This document shows positions 17,201 through 23,467 of a stretch of 25,661 bases of DNA, piece by piece. The position numbers and the translations under genes are program-made. Location: positions 1-25,661 of IMG/VR virus record IMGVR_UViG_3300042561_001009, one strand, 5' to 3'. Source of the DNA: a virus. Every line of letters starts with the position of its first letter. Positions within the stretch are counted from its first letter, which is position 1. The notes under the pieces are model-generated. The model did not search any database. It saw only the letters and a list, made by a program, of their open reading frames with translations, and was not told the origin of the DNA.

Positions 17201-19828
17201 TGGGTAAGTAACTGATAAAGGATTTGCAAACCATCTATCATCATCACTAGCACCGGTGTCTTTGTCGGCACCAAAAACAAATGGTTGTGGCGCTTTAAAT
17301 TTAAGATTATTTGGTGAAGAAGTATCATCCCAACCAGAAAATAATCTTTTAAAATCTATTGACGCTTGTGCTGCCACACCTGGCTCAATTTTTTCGTCAA
17401 AAATTAAAGCAATTAACGATCTATAACCAAAATCAGGTAAATTTCCACTACCATCATTAAACCAACCCTTGTTATTATTTGCCGGAGGAAATAATGGTCT
17501 TTGGTCTAAGTTAGGGTGGTCAATATCATATGTTGCAGATAAATTTATTGGTGCTAAAAAAGAAGTTGAGCTTGCTAAAGATGTGTCTGGGTTGTCTGTA
17601 TTTGAATCAACAAGTGTTTGGACTGATTGTGAGTCAAAATTATCTTCCATTTCCGCATTTGAACATTTACAATCACAACTATTACATTCTGGATATGAAA
17701 TCATCGGTAAACCGATTCTAGGAAAACCTTTGATTTTTAGTGCCGCAATTACAGCGAGTGCAGTAAATGTTAATGCAAAACCAACTTTTACTGCCGCAAC
17801 AACAATCTTAAAAACACCATAACCAATAAGCCTTATTGATTCTAAAAGCCAACCGGTGTTTATTATTGGACCACCGACATTCGCACTAAAAATACCAGCA
17901 CCAGCACTAATTGATTGTACACCAGTTTGTACGGCTTCAATTCCCGCAACAACAGAATCGTAAGTTTCTTTAAGTGCTATAAGAATTAAAACATATTTTA
18001 AAATTGGCCATAAAAATGAAATAAAATGGGCAACAAATAATAGAACTAATATAATTGGAGCTAAAACACTTACTAATATGTTAAAAATAAAAAACAAAAA
18101 ATCAAAATTTCTAATAATATCATTTACCGGAAATGTATTTACTGTTGTTTTACAAGTCCTATTATCAATTTCTTTTATACCTAAATGTCTTGCTCTACCA
18201 ATACCATTTTTGTATCTATCAAGAAACATTGATGTAGTATATACTTTATTGTAGTTAAACTCATAAAATCTGTCCTCACAATTAATAGCATCTTGTACCA
18301 TAGTTGAGTCTCCATAATCATCCCAATCTAAACTAAAAGCATATGACCTTAATAAATCAAAATAATCAGATTGATAGTATGTAAAAGTAAAAACTTGTGG
18401 TTGTGTTGTATCATTTGGATTAGCACTTATTTGAATATTACCCCCGGTTATTGGTATTACATTTGGGTCTCCGGTATACAATATACCATTCAAATAAATA
18501 TTAAAATCTGTAACATTTGTTGTACTTTCCAATACTAATCCACCGGGACCAGGTAAAGGTTGTGTTGAACCTGTTAAAACACCAATACCTAATGTATAGG
18601 TAAATGTTCCAGTATTTAATGGATTTAATGGATCTTGCGATGAAGTTGTCCATCCATATTCTTTTATGTTTGGGACGAGGAAATTTGCTCTTAAAAATTG
18701 GTTTTGTAATCCGCCTTCATTATTCCATTTAAACTTAAATCTATATTTTCCTTTTGTTGGTATTCCTTTGTTTGGATCATTTGAAATAACTTGTTGACCA
18801 AATTCATTTGTAATTACATAATCCAAATTCATTGGTACGTTTACTAAATAAGAACCGTCCCCATCAATTACATTTCCATTTTGTTCAAACTGATATTCTT
18901 CAAGAACTGGTAAATTTTGTTGATCTAAAAATATTGTTTGTCTTATTGCTTGAATTGACCCACCACCAGCAATTAATTCACAAAGATTTCCAGTATTATT
19001 TTTTGGTTTACAATTTTTCTTTAAGGCATCGTCATCAGTTGTTGAGATAATAGAACCCATAAATACTGAAGTTGGATTTATACTTATATTGTTACTTTGT
19101 GTTAAATCAAAATCACATCTTGTAATCCCTAAAGAACAAATATTTGGTTCACCCCATAAAGGTGAAATGTCTATAATTCTATTTGATGTTACAATTTGTG
19201 GTAGTTCATTTAAGTTTGTAGAACTTTTAAATTTAGAACCGCTTACTTGGGCTTCAGTTGCTTGACCTGATTGTATAAGGTCTTGTGGTGAAAGTGAAAA
19301 ACACCCAATGTCTGACAAATCTACATCTAAAAATACAGTTTGAGAACCTACTGGAACTCCAAATATCATATAATCACCACTCTCATTTGTTTTTGTAGTA
19401 AATTTATAATATTTGTCATAAATTTCTATTTGGGTTTGATCTATTAGGATTTCTTCTTTTGTTGGAAATGTCCCAGTTGCAGCATGCGTTGAATATGATG
19501 GTTCTTTTGGTAATAAGTTATATCTATATCCATCTTCACTTACATCAGATAATGTTTTGTATGGATATAAATCGGCAATTAAAGGGTTATTTTCATCTTC
19601 AGTTGTTTGAGGAATAAAAACAGACACTTTTGCATTTGGGATTCCGAAACCATTATTAACAGAAACTCGACCTACAATAACCCCATAGTCAGAACAAGGT
19701 CTAATGTATATGTCACTTTGATTGATTTTTAAAGAAAGTATTTCTAAAAAATCAAAATCTTGTTCTAGTTTTACGTCAATATGTTTGTCTATACCGACTT
19801 GGGTTCGTATTCTATATGATTTTGGCAT
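14246..19828 (-). CDS. Giant structural protein with carboxypeptidase-regulatory-like domain and internal membrane-type helices
   Basis: A 1860-residue protein from ATG 19828, the largest gene here. Residues about 48-170 fit a carboxypeptidase-regulatory-like Ig fold (VIVGRVSVNNGFGIPNAKVS, later TNESGDYMIFGVPVGSQTVF), a prealbumin-like module usually found in surface proteins. Residues about 575-620 and 655-700 are strongly hydrophobic (FLFFIFNILVSVLAPIILVL, WPILKYVLILIAL, FALTFTALAVIAAL), separated by a Gly/Ala/Ser-rich segment. A Cys cluster follows directly (C715, C718, C720, C722 in YPECNSCDCKC). The remaining 1100 residues are Asn/Tyr-rich with scattered Cys. It follows the gp6-like gene after 74 bases. 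A baseplate-associated or host-envelope-contacting role is inferred; membrane helices are unusual in a baseplate component. A tape-measure role seems less likely, since extended helical sequence is lacking. Confidence 0.75.
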   Translation of the reverse strand: MPKSYRIRTQVGIDKHIDVKLEQDFDFLEILSLKINQSDIYIRPCSDYGVIVGRVSVNNGFGIPNAKVSVFIPQTTEDENNPLIADLYPYKTLSDVSEDGYRYNLLPKEPSYSTHAATGTFPTKEEILIDQTQIEIYDKYYKFTTKTNESGDYMIFGVPVGSQTVFLDVDLSDIGCFSLSPQDLIQSGQATEAQVSGSKFKSSTNLNELPQIVTSNRIIDISPLWGEPNICSLGITRCDFDLTQSNNISINPTSVFMGSIISTTDDDALKKNCKPKNNTGNLCELIAGGGSIQAIRQTIFLDQQNLPVLEEYQFEQNGNVIDGDGSYLVNVPMNLDYVITNEFGQQVISNDPNKGIPTKGKYRFKFKWNNEGGLQNQFLRANFLVPNIKEYGWTTSSQDPLNPLNTGTFTYTLGIGVLTGSTQPLPGPGGLVLESTTNVTDFNIYLNGILYTGDPNVIPITGGNIQISANPNDTTQPQVFTFTYYQSDYFDLLRSYAFSLDWDDYGDSTMVQDAINCEDRFYEFNYNKVYTTSMFLDRYKNGIGRARHLGIKEIDNRTCKTTVNTFPVNDIIRNFDFLFFIFNILVSVLAPIILVLLFVAHFISFLWPILKYVLILIALKETYDSVVAGIEAVQTGVQSISAGAGIFSANVGGPIINTGWLLESIRLIGYGVFKIVVAAVKVGFALTFTALAVIAALKIKGFPRIGLPMISYPECNSCDCKCSNAEMEDNFDSQSVQTLVDSNTDNPDTSLASSTSFLAPINLSATYDIDHPNLDQRPLFPPANNNKGWFNDGSGNLPDFGYRSLIALIFDEKIEPGVAAQASIDFKRLFSGWDDTSSPNNLKFKAPQPFVFGADKDTGASDDDRWFANPLSVTYPQKLNDFNTRERYFSGVNRISVTPNPTLPGSGTYQDQSLVLLVRKGTTSNIGIGTVFSFNNPVTSDGNINITGATINQFGLNSVTGTTVTGTTLYSIPFANPSNPTTTSSANINIIQTGSSENYMQYLPDIEYFQVITGMTIGEYETLSESTGVNTNLFHNEYLKHRIFYEVERQSASQVIPIPLSPPYIATTTDDNGDPASKQVTGFIAIEQIPNYQDDYEIVIITRGVDPYTQKQEIKYDLSLLFGYTTTNTVTVTGNYYLNRPIQASTLGPKTHNTVDNSTPTGLYFESFTFTPSNDYSGFTSTNPYYYLSTDDNNMNGFTFGGQNYKTENNAFTVGLLSSTPNILTTLPSILPKGVPQQYFGGDSFIAINTSIGTLTPTLDLYYQFASVDTLGYPFGSTNIIYTMYSAAYYRYTNPGELAGVNFTNKNNIIMRSDRLPTSTCIENGAGSRTGYALHMNNNFCYYGIDGQSSDSTTSFSASLPSGEGLDADVSGLTQTFTCEDMVSLQCYSGSGTNVTVIPENQCVVPPDRVVEGCYCLLNKKDVDPNEDPALYKFFKKVYLIKGAYSDDARLFLEWKTRFTITFAACRGVFAQTFQNNWVNGVLYMFSFNKTATYSNLTDTTPDYKYCDDVIVFNDLENNFYYRSSPWDGTKFIGKDAPQPNSNWPAVLVNDYPGIGYNTKQIQFPTTVMDLGPREKFITEICNNDNFNSYYVDQVKSTSYQDNSIVIQVGFLSRLLNDNFRQAMIPLTNPAGDNTEGKGIIQFFNSTRQGDRIDGDFAQMLSINSEWRINPFLAENYPNPNSIFFGDDSQSGDGYPRPVFGLFYENNDLDYVYRRNLSPGSEYYNLAPPIFYQYGYPKTQEVPHYKWKLGIDSNYIFGNENNNWDTNVTSTGGFFSKGYQDLDFNSDPYFTTSYFNPQTQQGYIVNFSGSSQPDPIATPSTTQPGESILVGAPYHFYFGLNNGKTAIDKFVKLYIFDPNA

Positions 19829-19902
19829 TAAAATTCACTTTTTTGATAAATAGTTTATTTCCTATTTTAGAAAAATAATCGAATTATTAAAAAAATAAAT
19901 TA
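19829..19902 (-). other. 74-base intergenic leader with a weak AT-only hairpin
   Basis: The longest gene-free gap inside the tail block. On the minus strand it contains AATAAT-TCG-ATTATT followed by TTT, a 6-base-pair AT-only stem, then an A-rich leader up to the 1860-residue start. The stem is too weak to be a convincing terminator. No clear promoter box or Shine-Dalgarno motif is seen. Confidence 0.3.
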
Positions 19903-21741
19903 TCAAGAAAAGTTGATTGTTTTAAAGTTTAACACTCTAACATTAATGTCCTTGTTTGGAAATCTAATTTGGTAGATTTGTGTTGGTTCAGCAAAAATTG
20001 TATCAGCAATAAGTTCTATTTGTCTTGTTGCTGGATCAGAATATCTTTGTGATGTTTGTGATGATGAATATTGACCACCAACATTATTAAAAAATTGTAT
20101 ATCTGATATTGATATTACACCATTTTCATTTTGAATCAATCTTCTAAGTTCAGATACGTAAACATTTTTTCCTAATTGTTGTGTTAATGGATTAAAATAG
20201 GTTGTTATAATATCAATAATTTTGCTAATAATAGCACCTTGGTTTTGACTAGCGTCTAATACAACATCAACATTTACAGATAAATCAACAACACTTGCGG
20301 TTTCAACAGAAATGTAATCATTTATCATTCTATAGTTTGATAGATAATTTGCAACATTATTTTTAAGTGTATTTGAATTTGTTTCAGTTAAATTACCACT
20401 AGTATCATAAGACAACATTTTAATTTTAATTTTGTTGTTTTCTTCAGTAACAGAAACTTTTGCTGGCGCACCAAATTGTGATGGCATCATTCTCAAAACA
20501 GATTCATAATCATTTACAGTTACAGCTCTATTTTGTGCTGCAAAGTTAAACGAAACGTATTGTCTTACTTCTTCGGTTGTTGGTGCGTCAGCACCACCAA
20601 TTGCCGCTGTAACATTATTAGCTCTTAATGAATTTACAACGGTTGTATTAATTGATTCTGAAGGACCATTAACAAAAAATGATACTGTACCTATTTGATT
20701 TATTGTATTTATACCAAGATTTGTTCCTTGACCACCACCAATTCTATACTGAATGAATAATGTTGAGTTTGATTTAAGTGCGGCACCTAATGCAAGATTA
20801 TTAGAATATTTACTTAAATTCATTTCTAAACCACTTCTTGCAAAATCTCTTAATTGTTCTTCAGCTGATACATTACCACCACCAAAAGTCATCTTTAAAT
20901 AACCTTCTGGTGTATATTCAGTTACAAATTTTGTGTTTGTTGTAATATATGTTCCAACTTTTATTCCGGGTTGATCAGATACTTTGGTTGGGTCCTCAAT
21001 GAACACTCTATCTTCAGCTAGAGCTTTTACTTCATACCATCTATTATCAAGACCTAAAAATTCTTGTGGTTGTGGGATATTTGTATATTGAGTACCATCT
21101 TTTAAAAGAACACTTGTTATACCTAAAACATTTTTTTCTGGTAAAAATAATTCAAAAAATGGTCTTACATCGTTTGGTGTTATTGTTCTTTTAAAAACCT
21201 TGGTAATACCATTAACAACAACTTCTCTTTTTGTAATTGTGTAATTTAATAATTTACCATTTGAATCGAAATTTGGTATTTTTAATCTGTTTGGTGAACC
21301 TTCAGAATTTATTGGTGACGCAAAATCAATATCATATACAGTTTCAAACGGTTGTCCAGCACCACTAACTTGTGATCCCCTTCTTAATACACCACAATAT
21401 CTTAAATCTTCTCTATCGCCAAAAGCAGGAACTATAATTGAAAAATCAACTAAAGCAACAGAAGGTCTTTGTCCTGGTATTTTTAAACCATAAGTTCTTG
21501 CAATATTATAAATTGATGATTTTTGTTGTGCATATTGTAATACAGTTTCCTGGATACTTCTATCAATATGAAATTGTAAATTATCCGTTACTGCGGCATT
21601 TAAATCCAACATAACGGAGAAAACTCCAGCGTCATTAAAATTCTGAATTAAATCTGGATAATAAGTTCTTGTAAAATTTATTAACTCGGTTCTAATTCCT
21701 TGGAAATCTCTTGTTGTATATGATATTTTCTTTTCTGCCAT
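19903..21741 (-). CDS. Baseplate wedge protein, gp6/baseplate-J type
   Basis: A 612-residue protein from ATG 21741. The N-terminus (SYTTRDFQGIRTELINFTRT) followed by D-x-x-A-x-x-x-D-x-L-x-F-H-I-D-R (about 50-61) is typical of T4 gp6-like wedge proteins. Residues 335-420 hold RIGGGQGTNLG and APTTEEVRQYVSFNFAAQNR followed by AVTVNDYESVLRMMP; the A-P-x-T-x-E-x-x-R and A-x-x-R-A-V-T-x-x-D-Y motifs define the baseplate-J family. In T4, gp6 forms the iris-like ring that links wedges and drives the baseplate change from hexagon to star. It lies two genes after the gp25-like protein, another wedge component. Length is close to T4 gp6. The family call is strong; the exact structural position is by homology. 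Confidence 0.92.
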   Translation of the reverse strand: MAEKKISYTTRDFQGIRTELINFTRTYYPDLIQNFNDAGVFSVMLDLNAAVTDNLQFHIDRSIQETVLQYAQQKSSIYNIARTYGLKIPGQRPSVALVDFSIIVPAFGDREDLRYCGVLRRGSQVSGAGQPFETVYDIDFASPINSEGSPNRLKIPNFDSNGKLLNYTITKREVVVNGITKVFKRTITPNDVRPFFELFLPEKNVLGITSVLLKDGTQYTNIPQPQEFLGLDNRWYEVKALAEDRVFIEDPTKVSDQPGIKVGTYITTNTKFVTEYTPEGYLKMTFGGGNVSAEEQLRDFARSGLEMNLSKYSNNLALGAALKSNSTLFIQYRIGGGQGTNLGINTINQIGTVSFFVNGPSESINTTVVNSLRANNVTAAIGGADAPTTEEVRQYVSFNFAAQNRAVTVNDYESVLRMMPSQFGAPAKVSVTEENNKIKIKMLSYDTSGNLTETNSNTLKNNVANYLSNYRMINDYISVETASVVDLSVNVDVVLDASQNQGAIISKIIDIITTYFNPLTQQLGKNVYVSELRRLIQNENGVISISDIQFFNNVGGQYSSSQTSQRYSDPATRQIELIADTIFAEPTQIYQIRFPNKDINVRVLNFKTINFS

Positions 21742-21752
21742 AATGTTTTATT

Positions 21753-22643
21753 TTATATGCTAAATTTTCTTATAGCACGAACTCTTAAACTTCCTGTTTT
21801 CATAGAAGCACCTGCTCCTGTATGTGTACCAGCTATACCAAAATTAAATATTAAAGCTTCTGTTTGATTTCTTTCAGTACTACTCCAATAATTTTCGTTA
21901 ATTATTTCAGTAGCACCAGATATTGAACCAAAACTAGAATTACCAGACAAAGTTCTATTTACATTAAACCTATTATTGTAAAGTAAATTAAGTTCATCAA
22001 TAGCTGGTAAGTACCATCCTGAAATAGGTACTACAGAATTATAAAAAGTAACCGCATAAGCAGCACTTGTAAATTGACTACCTGTTGAACCTGCTAATGT
22101 TAAATAATTAGAAGCACCATTCCAAGATGAAGTATTCATTAACATTGGTGGTTGCCCTGGTCCCATTCTATTATCCCAAGAAGCACTTGTTGCAGCATCA
22201 GATTTAGCAACTACTAAATAATTTTCTTGACCGCCATCTTTATATCTATGGAATATTACACCACCTTGTGCAGGTACATACTCTCCTATTTCATAAGTAT
22301 ACTCACCAATTCCAGTTAAATTTGAGCCGTCACCATAAAATGTTACACCACTTATTGTTGTTGCAGATAATGTGCCATTTACCGTAAGTCCAGTTACAGT
22401 ATCTATTGTTGTACTAAATGTATTTCCAGAACTATCACTAATTGTAAATGTATTATCTTGATATGTATAACCTGTTACATACGTGTCTGTACTACCAGAA
22501 TTAATATAGCTCTTTAAATCAGGAATTCTTATATTTTTTGTTGTTCCGGAATAAACATCATAATTTACTATTGCAAGTAAATCATATGGTGTTACACCAG
22601 AACTTGTTACATTTTGTAATTGTGATATTCTTTTATTTGCCAT
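21753..22643 (-). CDS. Tail-fibre-like protein with C-terminal DUF1566 (lectin-fold) domain
   Basis: A 296-residue protein from ATG 22643. The N-terminus (MANKRISQLQNVTSSGVTPY, then DLLAIVNYDVYSG) resembles phage fibre attachment domains. The segment up to about 112 is Thr/Ser/Gly-rich beta sequence ending in FYGDGSNLTGIG (102-113), a motif often found in phage fibre shafts. Residues about 125-293 show DUF1566/Lcl features: GGVIFHR, GWYLPAIDELNLLYNNR (209-225), NYWSSTE (251-257), and a terminal LRVRAIRKF. DUF1566 is a C-type-lectin-like fold found in bacterial and phage surface proteins. Placed between the gp25- and gp6-like genes, it may be a short fibre or receptor-binding tip attached to the wedge. 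Binding specificity is unknown. Confidence 0.8.
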   Translation of the reverse strand: MANKRISQLQNVTSSGVTPYDLLAIVNYDVYSGTTKNIRIPDLKSYINSGSTDTYVTGYTYQDNTFTISDSSGNTFSTTIDTVTGLTVNGTLSATTISGVTFYGDGSNLTGIGEYTYEIGEYVPAQGGVIFHRYKDGGQENYLVVAKSDAATSASWDNRMGPGQPPMLMNTSSWNGASNYLTLAGSTGSQFTSAAYAVTFYNSVVPISGWYLPAIDELNLLYNNRFNVNRTLSGNSSFGSISGATEIINENYWSSTERNQTEALIFNFGIAGTHTGAGASMKTGSLRVRAIRKFSI

Positions 22644-22649
22644 ATACTA

Positions 22650-23108
22650 TTAAATATTTATAATTACAAAATCACTAGTTTCAAAAACAGTATTTGTTGA
22701 TTTATATTCAATTTTTATTCTTGCCGTATGTTCTTTTTGTGATATTCCAGGTACTTTATATGCTAGCTCACCATTACTATCAACATACGTTCCTTTGTCT
22801 TCATCTTCTAATGATGCGTCTGTAATGCTTATTTTTGTGATTAAAAGATTTGGAATATATCTTTCAACAGAATCTCTAATTTCAGATTCAATGTCAGAAA
22901 AGGTTGGTCCATCTAATGGTTCAAAAATATACTCATATAATCTTGTCCCAAAATCTGGTAAAAAATATCTACTTCCTTTTCTTGTTAATAATAAATGAAT
23001 TAAATTACTTCTTATTTCTTCTGAAGTTGTATCTGAAGTGTCCAGATATTTTCCAACAAAAGAATCTCTAAAGGGAAAATTTATTCCATAAGTAATACCA
23101 TTTGCCAT
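22650..23108 (-). CDS. gp25/GPW-type baseplate wedge protein
   Basis: A 152-residue protein. Residues about 15-65 contain TSEEIRSNLIHLLLTRKGSR, then YFLPDFGTRLYEYIFEPLD; the R-x-x-L-x-x-L-L-x-T-x-x-G-x-R pattern followed by P-x-F-G is the gp25-like hallmark. In T4 and related contractile systems this protein joins the wedge to the inner baseplate and helps sheath attachment. I chose ATG 23108 (MANGITYGINF); an upstream TTG at 23114 would add only two residues. It is the first gene after a strong terminator-like hairpin, so it likely opens the tail transcription unit. A 6-base gap separates it from the fibre-like gene. Confidence 0.92.
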   Translation of the reverse strand: MANGITYGINFPFRDSFVGKYLDTSDTTSEEIRSNLIHLLLTRKGSRYFLPDFGTRLYEYIFEPLDGPTFSDIESEIRDSVERYIPNLLITKISITDASLEDEDKGTYVDSNGELAYKVPGISQKEHTARIKIEYKSTNTVFETSDFVIINI

Positions 23109-23140
23109 ATTCAATAAATATAGTGTTGGTAAATTTTATC

Positions 23141-23172
23141 TAAATAAAAAAATCCCTACTTTCGTAAGGATT
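23141..23172 (-). terminator. Intrinsic terminator closing the RNR/DUF5522 block
   Basis: On the minus strand a 9-base-pair stem (AATCCTTAC / GTAGGGATT, one G-U pair) with a GAAA loop (bases 23151-23172) is followed by a T-tract (TTTTTATTT). The stem includes the TAG stop of the 75-residue Cys protein. GNRA loop plus U-tract is the classic factor-independent form, and its position between functional blocks fits. Confidence 0.85.
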
Positions 23173-23383
23173 CTTTTAAGTTTGTACTACCCTTCTCATA
23201 TGAGGGCTCATAAGGGCAATGTTTGCATTTTGAGCCACAGCATTTGCCACGTTTTATATGAAAAGATTCGGTCATTACAATATTTCCAAATTTATCTTTA
23301 TAGAAATCTGGTTCTGGAGTTTTTTTTGTTATCTCCTGAACGTATAATTGTTGGACCCAATCTTTTGATGCATTTACATTCAT
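23156..23383 (-). CDS. DUF5522-like small Cys-cluster protein
   Basis: A 75-residue protein from ATG 23383. Residues 37-58 read M-T-E-S-F-H-I-K-R-G-K, then CCGSKCKHCPY, with C48, C49, C53 and C56. The H-x-x-R-G-x-C-C-x-x-x-C-x-H-C-P-Y signature matches the short DUF5522 proteins common in bacteria, which probably bind a metal or Fe-S centre, although their function is unknown. The N-terminal 30 residues are polar with an E-P-D-F-Y-K-D segment, and a basic tail (LKESLRK) follows. It lies downstream of the ribonucleotide reductase and ends in the terminator stem, so the two are probably co-transcribed. A redox or metal-linked role alongside the reductase is only a guess from context. Confidence 0.8.
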   Translation of the reverse strand: MNVNASKDWVQQLYVQEITKKTPEPDFYKDKFGNIVMTESFHIKRGKCCGSKCKHCPYEPSYEKGSTNLKESLRK

Positions 23384-23384
23384 T

Positions 23385-23465
23385 TTAATTAATTTTTCTT
23401 TGGTTATAAAACGCTAACAATACTTGATATGTTAGCGTTATGTCATTACCCCAGGTTACTTTCAT
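23385..23465 (-). CDS. Candidate 26-residue micro-ORF between RNR and DUF5522 genes
   Basis: ATG 23465 opens a frame that ends with TAA at 23385-23387: start MKVTWGNDITLTYQVLLAFY, then NQRKIN. It begins two bases after the reductase stop and ends one base before the next start, so it fills the gap exactly, which is typical of a translated gene in a dense phage operon. It contains a short hydrophobic stretch (YQVLLAFY) but nothing of known family. The inverted repeat at 23410-23439 lies inside it, so the coding look could be accidental. Confidence 0.4.
   Translation of the reverse strand: MKVTWGNDITLTYQVLLAFYNQRKIN
23410..23439. repeat. Perfect 10-base inverted repeat with 10-base spacer
   Basis: AACGCTAACA (23410-23419) and TGTTAGCGTT (23430-23439) are exact reverse complements. 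On the minus strand the stem is followed only by TTTT-A-T, so it is at best a weak terminator. It could also be an operator, an RNA-stability hairpin at the reductase 3' end, or part of the micro-ORF. Confidence 0.75.
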
Positions 23466-23467
23466 AA

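Noticed and set aside
17469-17822. Plus-strand ORF of 117 residues
   Set aside because: Antisense to the 1860-residue gene with no recognisable domain. All plus-strand ORFs in the window are short and lie within larger minus-strand genes.
22655-22662. TATAAATA on the minus strand, identical to the T4 late promoter box
   Set aside because: It lies in the last codons of the gp25-like gene in very AT-rich DNA, and I find no same-strand copies at other gene starts.
23109-23114. TTG start for the gp25-like gene
   Set aside because: An ATG lies two codons downstream, so the rare TTG start is not needed.
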